Shown here: positions 35,453 to 44,138 of the stretch, piece after piece
How the letters are laid out: each line of letters opens with the position of its first letter
Numbering within the stretch: position 1 is the first letter of the stretch
From: Mycolicibacterium malmesburyense
Lineage (GTDB): Bacteria; Actinomycetota; Actinomycetes; Mycobacteriales; Mycobacteriaceae
DNA length: 64,000 nucleotides
Direction: 5' to 3'
Assembly (NCBI RefSeq): GCF_001050015.1
Contig: NZ_CVTB01000011.1
Location: forward strand, 49,569-113,568
The notes under the pieces: generated by a model
The model's input: only the letters and a program-made list of their open reading frames with translations
What the model was told of the DNA's origin: nothing
Database searches by the model: none
Translations under genes and position numbers: made by a program

Positions 35453-37147
35453 GGGTCTGGCGGGTGTTGACACGCGCCGACGCAGATCCGCGGTGCGCAG
35501 CGCCGAGCGGAACAGCGGTCCGATCACGTCGGCCAACTGGGCGGGTTTCGGGATCGACGCGTGTGCGGCGCTGCCGAACACCCTGGCCAACTCCCCGGAG
35601 TCGGTGGCGGCCCCGATCGTCAGGCACAGGCAGCCGATACCCTCGCGCCTGGCCTCCCCCAGCGCCTTTCGCACGTCGGCCGCCCCGTAGACCCGTTCGT
35701 AGCCGTGGTCGTAGGCCAACCCGTCGGACAGCACCACCAGCAGGCGCCGTGACGTGCCGGCTTTCTCCGTCATCACCGCGGTGCCGTGCCGGACCGCCGC
35801 CCCCAGCCGGGAGTAGGCGCCGGCCTTGAGGCTTCCCAATCGCCGCGTGACCGTCGCGTCGAGGCGCTCGTCGAAGCGCTTGACCGGCATCAGGTTGACC
35901 GCCGCGCGGCCCTGTGACTGGAAGGCGTACAGCGCCACTCGGTCTCCGAGTTCGTGGAGGGCGATCGTGAGCGCGGCGGCGGCCGCCCGCTGCTGTTCGT
36001 GCACGGTCTGCCCGAATGTGCCCGCCTCTCCCGCCGATCCGGAGATGTCGAGCAGGACGAGCACCGCCAGGTCGCGCCGCCGACGCAGGTTGTCGAGGTA
36101 GACGGCTTCGTCCGGTGTCGAACCCGCAAGGGTCTCCACACGCGCCTCGACCGCGGCATCGACGTCGATGTCATCACCCTGGGTCTGCCTGTGGCACCGG
36201 TCGAGCCCGATGCCGAGTCGGGTCAGCGGCCGCCGCAACGCGTGAACATCGGGCCGGGCCAAGGTTTGCCCCTCCTCGATCGGAGGCTCGATCTCGAGCA
36301 CCGTGCACCAGTCCGGCCGGTAACACCGTCGTTGGAAGTCCCACTCGGGATAGGTGCGACCCTCCTTCCCGGAGGAATCGAAACCCTCGGCGTCGACCGC
36401 CCCGGCCGCGCTCGACGTCACCGCACCGGTGCCACGAAATCCCCTGCGGGAGCGATGAGTTGGTGTGTCCGCGCCCGGTGTGCCGCCGCTGGAGAGCTTA
36501 CGGACGCTCTTGGTCATGCGCTTGAGCAGCTTGCCGAGCGCACCGCCTCCGCCGACGGGACTGGAGAAGGGGTCGATCACGTCGTCGCCGTCGACATCAT
36601 CGTCGTCGTCCAATTCCGCGAGATCCCCGTTCGACCCCCGACGTGGGATGTGTCCGCCCGCCGGTTCCACCTGTGCGGCGGCTGCGCGCGTCGCCAGCAG
36701 CTTCTGCGCCTTGATCACGCCGAAGCCCGCCGGTGGATCGGCGATGTCACGGTGCTCCCCGGCCACCTTCAACGACCCGGCAGCGCAATCGGCTCGTGCC
36801 GCGAGGTCGCAGTCGAGGAGCGAGCGGACACCGGATGGCAACAGATCGTCGTTGACCGACAGCGCGCGCTGACCCTCCACCGCGAGGTAGCGCCGCGCCA
36901 GCGCCGGGCGCCTGACGAGTTTGCGCACCACGTCGGCCTCCAGACCCCCGCTGGCCAGAAGCGATGCCTGCACGGTGACCGACTCGAGCTGGCGGGGCGC
37001 GCTCGCGGACGGGTCGACGAACACCGTGACGCCGTCGGTCCACGCCGCTTCGCCCGGGGCCGCCGGCGCGACCGCCAGCGTGCGGCCGGCCAGTGCCGAG
37101 GCCAGCAGCGCCAGGCGCTTGGGATCGTCGGCGTCCTCGCTCGTCAT
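35426..37147 (-). CDS. VWA-domain protein (NorD/CbbO-like partner of the AAA ATPase)
   Basis: The 574-aa protein has a C-terminal von Willebrand A domain with the MIDAS motif DISGS and LSDGLAYDHGY. The N-terminal half holds a helical region and a charged linker (DDDDDVDGDD near 190). This layout is that of NorD/CbbO proteins, which pair with MoxR-type ATPases. ATG 37147 is chosen behind AGGAAAGG; a TTG at 37174 is in frame but falls in the promoter element. It is divergent from the SDR gene at 37229. Confidence 0.88.
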   Translation of the reverse strand: MTSEDADDPKRLALLASALAGRTLAVAPAAPGEAAWTDGVTVFVDPSASAPRQLESVTVQASLLASGGLEADVVRKLVRRPALARRYLAVEGQRALSVNDDLLPSGVRSLLDCDLAARADCAAGSLKVAGEHRDIADPPAGFGVIKAQKLLATRAAAAQVEPAGGHIPRRGSNGDLAELDDDDDVDGDDVIDPFSSPVGGGGALGKLLKRMTKSVRKLSSGGTPGADTPTHRSRRGFRGTGAVTSSAAGAVDAEGFDSSGKEGRTYPEWDFQRRCYRPDWCTVLEIEPPIEEGQTLARPDVHALRRPLTRLGIGLDRCHRQTQGDDIDVDAAVEARVETLAGSTPDEAVYLDNLRRRRDLAVLVLLDISGSAGEAGTFGQTVHEQQRAAAAALTIALHELGDRVALYAFQSQGRAAVNLMPVKRFDERLDATVTRRLGSLKAGAYSRLGAAVRHGTAVMTEKAGTSRRLLVVLSDGLAYDHGYERVYGAADVRKALGEARREGIGCLCLTIGAATDSGELARVFGSAAHASIPKPAQLADVIGPLFRSALRTADLRRRVSTPARPLNQTSVPR

Positions 37148-37166
37148 CGAGCGCGCCCTTTCCTCG

Positions 37167-37195
37167 TTGACCAAATATCTGTTCCAACGTAAAGT
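37167..37195 (+). promoter_or_regulatory. promoter with 15-bp operator, SDR gene side
   Basis: TTGACC (37167-37172) and TAAAGT (37190-37195) are 17 bases apart, and the spacer carries ACCAAATATCTGTTC (37170-37184). The predicted start near 37202 leaves a short leader with GGAGGG before the ATG at 37229. The -10 and flanks (CGTAAAGTCC) are identical to those before the mce operon. Confidence 0.7.
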
Positions 37196-37228
37196 CCGGC
37201 CGGACCGCCGTCAATCACCGGAGGGACG

Positions 37229-38158
37229 ATGATCGACTTCACCGGCCAGGTCGTCGTGGTGACGGGGGCCGGTCGCGGCCTCGGACGCGTCTATGCGCTC
37301 GAGTTGGCAAGGCGCGGAGCGGCGGTGGTCGTCAACGACCTCGGCGGCACCATGCACGGTGACGGCGAGGACGCCGCGGTCGCCGACCAGGTGGTCGCCG
37401 AGATCACCGCATCGGGTGGTACCGCGGTCGCGTCGCACGACTCGGTGGACAGCCCCCGCGGCGGTGAAGCGATCGTGCGGACCGCCGTCGACGCGTTCGG
37501 TCGGCTGGATGCGGTGATCAGCAACGCGGGCATCTTCAACTCCATCCCCTTCGACGAGCTGACACCCGACGACTGGCGCCGCATGCTGTCGGTTCATCTC
37601 GACGGTGCGTTCTACCTGTCCCAGCCCGCCTACCGGGTGATGAAGGCGCAGGGGTACGGCCGGTTCGTATTCGTCGCCTCGTCGGCGGGGATGTTCGGTC
37701 AGCATCTGGAGGCGCATTACGCCGCGGCCAAGGCGGGCATCGTCGGCCTGTCCAACGTCATCGCGCTCGAAGGCGAACCGCACGGGATCCGTGCGAACAC
37801 CGTGCTCCCGTTCGGGTTGTCGCGCATGGTCACCGAGACGCTGGGCGATCCGAAGGTCCTCGAAGACAACGGCTTCTTCACCGCGATCCGCCCCGAACTC
37901 GTTGCGCCGATCGTGGTGTACCTGGCCAGCCGGGCCTGCGAGTTCAGCCACCAGAACTTCTCCGCCTGCGCGGGACGGTTCGCCAGGGTGTTCGTCGGGC
38001 TCGGCGAGGGCTGGCTGGCGCCGCGCGACGCGGAGCCGACGGCGGAGGACGTCGCCGAACACCTCGACGAGGTGGCGGCCACCGACCCGTTCACCGTCCC
38101 GGGTTCGATCTACGACGAGGTCTTCGCGGTGACCCAACGCCTCGGCATCACCGACTGA
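37229..38158 (+). CDS. SDR family oxidoreductase (hydroxyacyl-CoA dehydrogenase type)
   Basis: The 309-aa protein has TGAGRGLGRVYALELARRGA, NDLGGTMHGDG, SNAGI and Tyr/Lys in HYAAAKAGI. The NDLGG motif and the long C-terminus (RVFVGLGEGWLAP...) match the (3R)-hydroxyacyl-CoA dehydrogenase part of peroxisomal MFE-2-like enzymes, so a CoA-bound hydroxy acid is a reasonable substrate guess. ATG 37229 is preceded by GGAGGG. It is the first plus-strand gene from the divergent promoter. Confidence 0.9.
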   Translation: MIDFTGQVVVVTGAGRGLGRVYALELARRGAAVVVNDLGGTMHGDGEDAAVADQVVAEITASGGTAVASHDSVDSPRGGEAIVRTAVDAFGRLDAVISNAGIFNSIPFDELTPDDWRRMLSVHLDGAFYLSQPAYRVMKAQGYGRFVFVASSAGMFGQHLEAHYAAAKAGIVGLSNVIALEGEPHGIRANTVLPFGLSRMVTETLGDPKVLEDNGFFTAIRPELVAPIVVYLASRACEFSHQNFSACAGRFARVFVGLGEGWLAPRDAEPTAEDVAEHLDEVAATDPFTVPGSIYDEVFAVTQRLGITD

Positions 38159-38198
38159 TCACCGAAGCACGGCACTGGTCAACGCGCCACGGGCATCG

Positions 38199-38227
38199 TT
38201 GACCAAAAATCTGTTCCCGATTATCGT
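38199..38227 (+). promoter_or_regulatory. promoter with 15-bp operator upstream of nitroreductase gene
   Basis: TTGACC (38199-38204) and TATCGT (38222-38227) are 17 bases apart, with ACCAAAAATCTGTTC at 38202-38216 in the spacer. The predicted start near 38234 lies upstream of GAGGAG at 38248-38253. Confidence 0.65.
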
Positions 38228-38258
38228 CGGCGCGAGTGATCAGCACGAGGAGCGCGCC

Positions 38259-38903
38259 ATCGACATCGACCGGCTTCTGACGACTACGCGGTCCGCGCGA
38301 AAGTCACTCGACCTCGACGTCCCGGTCGATCGCGATGTGGTCGAGGATTGCCTGCGGATCGCGATGCACGCTCCCAACGGCTCGAATCAGCAGAGTTGGC
38401 GATGGGTGGCCGTTCTCGACGAGACGCTCCGCGCACGTGTCGCCGAGCTTTACCGCGATGCCTATCTGCAGAAGGTCGGCGGCCAGCTCATCAGCGACTT
38501 GCTACCGCCCGAAACACCCGGCAAGAAGATCATGTCCTCGACAGAGTGGCTGGTCGAGAACATGGCGAAGGTCCCGGTCCTGATCATCCCGTGCTACGAA
38601 CCGTATCTCCCCCGCACCGAGGGTGAATCCTTCTATCAGGCAACGCTGTACGGCTCGATCTTCCCCGCCGTATGGAATTTCGCGCTGGCCCTCCACACGC
38701 GCGGCTACGGGACCTGCGTCACGACCTTGCACCTGACCCACGAGGCCGCGGTCCGCGAACTGCTCGGCATTCCCGAAACGTACGTACAAGGCTGCCTGCT
38801 GCCCGTGGGGCGGCTGCGGGCCGGCGTCACATTCCGTCCGGCGGAACGCCGACCGATCTCCGAAGTGGTCGCCGTGGACACCTGGGACGGACCGCCGCTG
38901 TGA
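38259..38903 (+). CDS. nitroreductase family protein (possible ATC start)
   Basis: The 214-aa protein is an FMN-dependent nitroreductase-fold enzyme: TTTRSARKSLDLDVPVDRDVVEDCLRIAMHAPNGSNQQSWRWV at the start and ALALHTRGYGTCVTTLHL plus VGRLRAG near the end. It reduces nitro groups, quinones or C=C bonds with NAD(P)H. The start is odd: the only standard in-frame start, TTG 38199, is the -35 of the promoter. ATC at 38259, five bases after GAGGAG, aligns with the usual family start M-D-x-D-R-L-L. The coding call is firm; the start is not. Confidence 0.82.
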   Translation: MDIDRLLTTTRSARKSLDLDVPVDRDVVEDCLRIAMHAPNGSNQQSWRWVAVLDETLRARVAELYRDAYLQKVGGQLISDLLPPETPGKKIMSSTEWLVENMAKVPVLIIPCYEPYLPRTEGESFYQATLYGSIFPAVWNFALALHTRGYGTCVTTLHLTHEAAVRELLGIPETYVQGCLLPVGRLRAGVTFRPAERRPISEVVAVDTWDGPPL

Positions 38904-39430
38904 ATGCCAGGCTGCAGGAACTCTGTGACCGCGCGGACATACTCGCGTGCATACAGCGTTACGCGAGGGGCATGGACCGGCGCGACCGCGAATTGGTGCG
39001 CTCGGCCTACCACGACGATGCGGTCGACGAGCACATCGGTTTCGTGGGCCCCGTCGACGAATTCATCGACTGGGCGTTCGCATACCACGAGACGCAGACC
39101 CGCTACCAGCACTACCTGCTGAACCACACCGCGGACATCGCGGGCGATGAGGCGCACGCGGAAACCTACTACCTGTTCGTCGGCACCGACCGCGCCCCGG
39201 CGAACCATCTGACCATCAACGGGGGCCGCTACATCGACCGGCTCGAGCGTAGGGACGACCGCTGGGCCATCGCCGCACGGGTGTGTGTCGTCGAATGGCA
39301 CACGGAGGGCACGACGCTGATCACCGACGAGACCATGGGGTTTCTCGCCGACATCCTCACCGTCGCGCACGATCACAGCGACATCTCCTACGAGCGCCCC
39401 CTGAAGATCGTCCGCTCGCCGACCCTCTGA
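38900..39430 (+). CDS. SnoaL-like (NTF2-fold) protein
   Basis: The 176-aa protein belongs to the SnoaL_4 group of the NTF2 fold: ILACIQRYARGMDRRDRELVRSAYHDDAV near 13-41 and HYLLNHTADIAGDEAHAETYYLFV. Relatives are cyclases, isomerases or dehydratases of ring compounds, or non-enzymatic. GTG 38900 overlaps the nitroreductase stop as GTGA, so they are coupled. An ATG four bases later is out of frame. Whether it is catalytic cannot be judged here. Confidence 0.85.
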   Translation: MNARLQELCDRADILACIQRYARGMDRRDRELVRSAYHDDAVDEHIGFVGPVDEFIDWAFAYHETQTRYQHYLLNHTADIAGDEAHAETYYLFVGTDRAPANHLTINGGRYIDRLERRDDRWAIAARVCVVEWHTEGTTLITDETMGFLADILTVAHDHSDISYERPLKIVRSPTL

Positions 39431-39492
39431 TCCCGCTGCAGGCGCTTTCACCTGGAGCGACACTGTGTGAGGTTCCGATTCTGGTAGCGTTA

Positions 39493-39528
39493 ACCAAACT
39501 TTGGGTCGGTTCGACCAAACAGGTGGAC
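39493..39528. promoter_or_regulatory. two degenerate operator copies upstream of the tandem TetR gene
   Basis: ACCAAACTTTGGGTC (39493-39507) and ACCAAACAGGTGGAC (39514-39528) each match the first half of the island's 15-bp element and part of the second. The ACCAAAC cores are exactly 21 bases apart, two helical turns. A -10 candidate TAGCGT (39485-39490) just upstream would put the start within the first copy, as expected for autoregulation. Confidence 0.5.
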
Positions 39529-39551
39529 AGGAGCCTGGTCTTGGAGGTGCT

Positions 39552-40874
39552 GTGGCGCGCCGCGTGACGCCGAAGGCGGACCTCGCGAAGCGCGCTGGCC
39601 ATTCATACGACGACGGCACCCGGCGGACCGAAATCCTGCACACGGCGGCGTCGTTGATCGCCACGTCCGGGCTGCGGACATCGCTGCAGGAGATCGCCGA
39701 CGCCGCGGGCATCCTGCCGGGCAGCCTCTACCACCACTTCGAATCCAAGGAAGCGATCCTCGTCGAGTTGCTGCGCCGCTATCACGAGGATCTCGACCGC
39801 ATCGCCGGGCAGGCCCTCGACCGTCTCGACGATCCGGCGCCGCTGTCGGCGTTCGACCGGATCGTGGAACTGGGCGCGGCGATCGCCGAATGCGCGGTGA
39901 CGCACAGTGCCGCATTGCAGATGACGTTCTACGAAGCCCCGACGTCGAACCCGGAACTCGCCGCGCTGGCTCAACAACGCCCGGCGAAGATCCTCGAAGC
40001 GATGGTGCAGACGCTGCGTGCCGCGCGGTGGAGCGGCTATCTGCGCCCGGACGTCGATCTTCCGATCCTGGCCGACCGGATCGTTCAGTCGATGCGCCAG
40101 GTCGGCCTCGACGTCATCCGACACAGTGCGGGCGCCGACAAGGTCGCGGAAACGCTGTGCCGGATCCTGCTGGAGGGCCTGGCCACCGTCCCCCCGAGCG
40201 ACGCCGAACTCGATCGCTCCGCAGCGTTCATCGCCGCCGACGACGCGGTCAAATCGTGGATCGAGGATGAGCAGAACGCCCGCGACGACAAGGTCGCGCA
40301 CGTACGCGCGGTCGCGCGTGCCGAGTTCGGTCGAAAAGGCTACGAGGTCACCACGATCCGCGACATCGCCGCGGCCGCGGGCCTGGGCACCGGGACGGTG
40401 TACCGCTTGATCGGATCGAAGGAGGAGCTGCTGGCCTCGATCATGCAGTCGTTCGGCGAGAAGGTCGCCGAGGTGGGATGGACCAGTGTGTTGCGGTCCG
40501 ACTCGACGGCCGTCGAGAAGCTGGACGCGCTCAGTTGGATCCACACCAACGCCCTCGCCCACTTCGGCGACGAGTTCCGCATTCAGCTGGCGTGGATGCG
40601 CCAGTCCCCGCCCGACACCCCGAACATCGCGTGGCTGTTCACCAAACGCGTCCGACAGATGAAATCACTGCTGACCGCGGGCATTCGCGCCGGCGAGATC
40701 TCGATCGACAGCCCGTCCAACGAGATACTGGCCCGCGTCGTCATCGGCGTCTCGTGGATCCCGGAGAACCTCCTACACGATCTCGGGCCCCGCGCATCGC
40801 AGATCCACGTGCGCGACACCTTGCTTCGGGGGGTCACCACGCGCTCGGCCGCCGAGGACGCTAGCCGACGGTGA
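39552..40874 (+). CDS. tandem TetR-family regulator (two TetR domains in one chain)
   Basis: The 440-aa protein has two complete TetR helix-turn-helix units: TSLQEIADAAGILPGSLYHHFESKEAIL in the N-terminal half (about 40-68) and TTIRDIAAAAGLGTGTVYRLIGSKEELL near 270-300, each followed by a helical domain. Single-chain double TetR proteins are rare; Mce3R of M. tuberculosis (Rv1963c), repressor of mce3 and lipid genes, is the known example. An intramolecular pair of unlike reading heads suits an asymmetric operator. GTG 39552 is tentative (GGAGGT is only three bases away); GTG 39564 is an alternative. It overlaps the convergent P450 gene by 14 bases. Confidence 0.92.
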   Translation: MARRVTPKADLAKRAGHSYDDGTRRTEILHTAASLIATSGLRTSLQEIADAAGILPGSLYHHFESKEAILVELLRRYHEDLDRIAGQALDRLDDPAPLSAFDRIVELGAAIAECAVTHSAALQMTFYEAPTSNPELAALAQQRPAKILEAMVQTLRAARWSGYLRPDVDLPILADRIVQSMRQVGLDVIRHSAGADKVAETLCRILLEGLATVPPSDAELDRSAAFIAADDAVKSWIEDEQNARDDKVAHVRAVARAEFGRKGYEVTTIRDIAAAAGLGTGTVYRLIGSKEELLASIMQSFGEKVAEVGWTSVLRSDSTAVEKLDALSWIHTNALAHFGDEFRIQLAWMRQSPPDTPNIAWLFTKRVRQMKSLLTAGIRAGEISIDSPSNEILARVVIGVSWIPENLLHDLGPRASQIHVRDTLLRGVTTRSAAEDASRR

Positions 40875-42057
40875 TCGGCAGCTTGCCCCACCCCCGGACG
40901 CTCGAGGTGTGGGCCATGGCGGCATCGGTGTAGTCGACATCCCACTCGGGCCAGCGCCGCAGCATCTCCTCCAGCGCGACCCGTCCCTGCATCCGCGCCA
41001 GCGACGAGCCCAGGCAGAAGTGCAGTCCCTGCCCGAACGACAGGTGTGACCCGCCGCGATGGATGTTGAAGCTCTCCCCGTCCGGGTAACGCCGCTCGTC
41101 GCGGTTGGCAGAACCGTTGAGCAACAACATCACCGAACCCTCGGCGATCGTCGTGCCGTAGCACTCGGTCTCGCGGGCGACGTACCTCCCCTGCACCGGC
41201 GACGGCGACTGGTAGCGCAACACCTCCTCGATCGCCTTCGGTATCAGCGAGAAGTCGTCGACCAGTTCACGTCGCTGCTCGGGATGCTCGGCGAGCATCT
41301 GGGCGATGAATCCGATCAGCCTGGTGGTCGTCTCGTTGCCGGCGCCGGCGATCATGCTCGTGTAGGTCAGCACCTCGATGCGCGACAGCGGCCGAAGCTG
41401 ACCGTCGTCTTCGACCTCGGCGTTGAGCAGCTGCGTCATCAGATCGTCCGACGGGTGTTCGGCCCGCCATTCGATGTAGTCGGCGAACAGCTGATAGGCG
41501 TTCTCGAACGTTGCGGCCGACACCGCCTGAAAGCTCCCCTCTTTCAGGCCGATCGACGCATCGGTGTTGTCGCGGATCTGCTGCTGACCCTGCTCGGGGA
41601 TGCCCAGCAGATAGCCGATCGTGCGCATCGGGATCAGCGCCCCGAAATCGCCGATCACGTCGAACCGCGTGGCGCCGGCCAGCGAGTCGAGCGCGCGAAC
41701 GCAGAACTGCCGTACCAGGCCTTCGATGGCCTCCATCCGGCGCGGGGTGAAGACCTTGGAGAGCACCCGTCGGTGGATGTCGTGCAGTGGCGGATCCTCG
41801 AACAGGATGACCCCCGGGGGCACGTCGACGCCGCTCATGATGACGTCCATCGTGGTGCCCTTGCCCGATCGGTACGTGTCCCAGTCGTGGAGGCCCTGGG
41901 AAACATCGTCGTAGCGGCTCAACGCGTAGAAGTTGTACTTCTCGTTGTAGTACAGCGGCGCCTCGTCGCGCATCCGCTTCCAGATCGGGTACGGGTCGTC
42001 GTCGATGTCGAAATCGAACGGGTCGTAGTACAGGTCGACGGTGTTGGTGTCGGTCAT
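40861..42057 (-). CDS. cytochrome P450 (third)
   Basis: The 398-aa protein is a soluble P450: I-helix IAGAGNETTTRL, ExxR in EEVLRYQS, heme loop SFGQGLHFCLGSSLAR with Cys348. It ends the operon that begins at 45107 and overlaps the upstream LLM gene as ATGA. Association with F420-type oxidoreductases and DHDPR-like dehydrogenases suggests a ring-modifying pathway, but the substrate is not visible. The 3' end overlaps the convergent tandem TetR gene. Confidence 0.94.
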   Translation of the reverse strand: MTDTNTVDLYYDPFDFDIDDDPYPIWKRMRDEAPLYYNEKYNFYALSRYDDVSQGLHDWDTYRSGKGTTMDVIMSGVDVPPGVILFEDPPLHDIHRRVLSKVFTPRRMEAIEGLVRQFCVRALDSLAGATRFDVIGDFGALIPMRTIGYLLGIPEQGQQQIRDNTDASIGLKEGSFQAVSAATFENAYQLFADYIEWRAEHPSDDLMTQLLNAEVEDDGQLRPLSRIEVLTYTSMIAGAGNETTTRLIGFIAQMLAEHPEQRRELVDDFSLIPKAIEEVLRYQSPSPVQGRYVARETECYGTTIAEGSVMLLLNGSANRDERRYPDGESFNIHRGGSHLSFGQGLHFCLGSSLARMQGRVALEEMLRRWPEWDVDYTDAAMAHTSSVRGWGKLPITVG

Positions 42058-43043
42058 TGGTCACTCCCTCTTGTCGTGGTCAGGTTCGTCACCACGTCGC
42101 CGGCCCGCCTCAGGTATGGCCACGCGATCTCGGGTGGGATGCCCCCGCACAGCGGTGACAGGTTGAGAAACCCACCGCCCGAAACGATTTCAGTCGCCTC
42201 AGCGGTGTCGATGATTCGGTGCGAGGTGTAGGTGGTGCGCAGTTCCGCCACATCGCGCGCGGCGGAGATGCCCGCGGAGGCGTGGTTGCCGGGATTCCAC
42301 TGGGCATACATCCGGGCGTCGTGCAGCAGATGCTCGCCGATCTCCTCCCACGCCTGGTCGACGTCGTCGGCGACGAAGGTGACCGTGGGAGTGTCGGGCG
42401 GGGGCAACAGCACACCAGCCGGCTCGTGCCCGTGCTCGCGCGACGCGGCTTCGTAGGTCTCCCGCATACCCGCCACGCTTCCGTTGGCGAGCAGGCCGAG
42501 ACCGTATCGGCCCGCGCGGCGCGCCGCCGCGAGACTCGCACCGCCCCACATCAAGACCGGTCCGCCAGTGGTTTTCGCCCGGGGCGTCACCGTGATGCGC
42601 CGGTCGTCGTGAACGGTGCTCGACCCGGTCAGCAGCGCCCTCAGCAGGGCGAGGTTCTCGTCGGCCAGCGCGCCTCGGCGTGACCGGTCGAGGCCGAAGT
42701 GCTCGAACTCCTCGGGGCGATACCCCAACCCGAACACGCACGAGGTCCGGCCGTCGCTGAGTATGTCGAGCACCGCGATGTCTTCGGCCAGCCGGACGGG
42801 ATCGTAGAACGGCAGGATGACCACCACGTTGAGCATCAACCGCTCCGTGCGGGCCGCGATCGCCGATGCCAACATCAGCGGTGCGGGCAGATATCCGTCC
42901 TCGGATCCGTGGTGCTCGCACAGCACCGCCGCCACACATCCGTGTTGCTCGGCCCACGCCGACATGTCGATCGCGGCCGCGTACAGGTCCGTCGTCGCGG
43001 CGCCGAAGCTCGGCGCGCGCATGTCGAAGCGAATGGTGAGCAC
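42054..43043 (-). CDS. LLM-class flavin/F420-dependent oxidoreductase
   Basis: The 329-aa protein is a luciferase-like monooxygenase fold: MLTIRFDMRAPSFGA, AVLCEHHGSEDGYLPAPLMLASAIAARTERL, DILSDGRTSCVFGLGYRPEEFEHFG. It is a clear paralogue of the protein at 44139 (same FDMRAP start and SEHHG/CEHHG-E-DGxLPAP motif). The cofactor, FMNH2 or F420, cannot be decided by eye. It begins seven bases after the DHDPR-like gene and is coupled to the P450. Confidence 0.9.
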   Translation of the reverse strand: MLTIRFDMRAPSFGAATTDLYAAAIDMSAWAEQHGCVAAVLCEHHGSEDGYLPAPLMLASAIAARTERLMLNVVVILPFYDPVRLAEDIAVLDILSDGRTSCVFGLGYRPEEFEHFGLDRSRRGALADENLALLRALLTGSSTVHDDRRITVTPRAKTTGGPVLMWGGASLAAARRAGRYGLGLLANGSVAGMRETYEAASREHGHEPAGVLLPPPDTPTVTFVADDVDQAWEEIGEHLLHDARMYAQWNPGNHASAGISAARDVAELRTTYTSHRIIDTAEATEIVSGGGFLNLSPLCGGIPPEIAWPYLRRAGDVVTNLTTTRGSDQ

Positions 43044-43049
43044 CGTCGA

Positions 43050-44123
43050 TCACCCGAAAGCGTGTCGGGGCAACGTGTTCGGCAGATCCAGTGAGCTCAA
43101 CAGGCCGGCGGGCGCCTCCACGACATAGGGGATCGCGTTGACCACACGCATCGCGGTGGCCGCCATCGCCGCGTGCCCCGCGCCGTGGCCTTCGGCGGCG
43201 CCGACGTTCATCGCGCAGTGGATGTCGGGATCGCCGTCGATGTCGACGCGATAGGTGGCGTCGAACTCCGAGGAGAGCCAGTCGGGCGCGACGTCACGCG
43301 CCATGCGGATGATGTGTTGGACGACGATGGCTTCCCTGCCGTCGACCACGCCCGCGGCGCGGGTGCTGACCGCACCGCACGTCCCGGCCTTGATCGTGCC
43401 GAACGCCACCTCGATATCCCGCTCGGTGACACGACGGTCGAGGCTTCCCCGGACCTCTTCGACCTCCACGCCCAACCCCTCGGCGATCAGATGAATCGGT
43501 GCCCGCCAGGCCATCTCGATGAACCCGGGAGTCTTCAGGAGCGGCTCGAAATCGAGCGGGTGGCCGAAGCCCATGCCGTTCATCATCACGTCGGCCACCG
43601 GATAGTGGTCGTTGAGCGCGACCTCGGTGACGGTCAGGCACCGAATCCGCTTCGACTGCGTGGCAAGGACCAGTGCGAGTTGATCGGAGCCGAAACCGGG
43701 AAAGATGCCCGAGGCATAGAAGGACGCGCTGCCCTTCTTCGCCGCCTGTTCCATCTGGTCCCGCCACTCGGGCGAATAATAGGCGGGCGGATAGATCAGC
43801 GTCGTCGAGGACGTGGACACCACGTTGATTCCGGCTTCGAGGAGTTTCACGTAGTCCGGCACCGCAGCCGCGTCCCGTTCCGGTCCGCTCGCGGTGTACA
43901 CGACGCAGTCCGGTTGTAGCGCGATCAACGCGTCGGCGTCCTTGGTCGCCGTCACCCCGATGGGCTCACCACCGGCCAACTCCCCCGCGTCCTTGCCGAT
44001 CTTCTCGTCGGAGTGCACCCACACCCCGACGAGCTCGAGGTCCGGTCTGCTGCGGATCGCGTCGATGGCGATCGACCCGACGCCACCCGTCGCCCAGACA
44101 ACGGTTCTCAGCGGTGTTGTCAC
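43050..44123 (-). CDS. DHDPR-like NAD(P)-dependent dehydrogenase
   Basis: The 357-aa protein has a Rossmann start (VVWATGGVGSIAIDAIRSRPDLELVGVWVHS) and the layout of dihydrodipicolinate-reductase-like proteins such as 2,4-diaminopentanoate dehydrogenase, with VVYTASGPERDAAAVPDYVKLLEAGINVVSTSS and FYASGIFPGFGSDQL. It is not lysine-pathway DapB. The partner at 45250 is a close paralogue (VWSTGGIGSIAIRAI, ELANGQPIGV). In the island each copy sits next to an LLM oxidoreductase, hinting at paired steps. Confidence 0.88.
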   Translation of the reverse strand: MTTPLRTVVWATGGVGSIAIDAIRSRPDLELVGVWVHSDEKIGKDAGELAGGEPIGVTATKDADALIALQPDCVVYTASGPERDAAAVPDYVKLLEAGINVVSTSSTTLIYPPAYYSPEWRDQMEQAAKKGSASFYASGIFPGFGSDQLALVLATQSKRIRCLTVTEVALNDHYPVADVMMNGMGFGHPLDFEPLLKTPGFIEMAWRAPIHLIAEGLGVEVEEVRGSLDRRVTERDIEVAFGTIKAGTCGAVSTRAAGVVDGREAIVVQHIIRMARDVAPDWLSSEFDATYRVDIDGDPDIHCAMNVGAAEGHGAGHAAMAATAMRVVNAIPYVVEAPAGLLSSLDLPNTLPRHAFG

Positions 44124-44138
44124 GAATCCTCCCGTCGC

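Noticed and set aside
38199..38258. TTG 38199 as start of the nitroreductase
   Set aside because: The TTG is the -35 hexamer of a promoter repeated elsewhere in the island, has no RBS, and would add 20 residues absent from the family.
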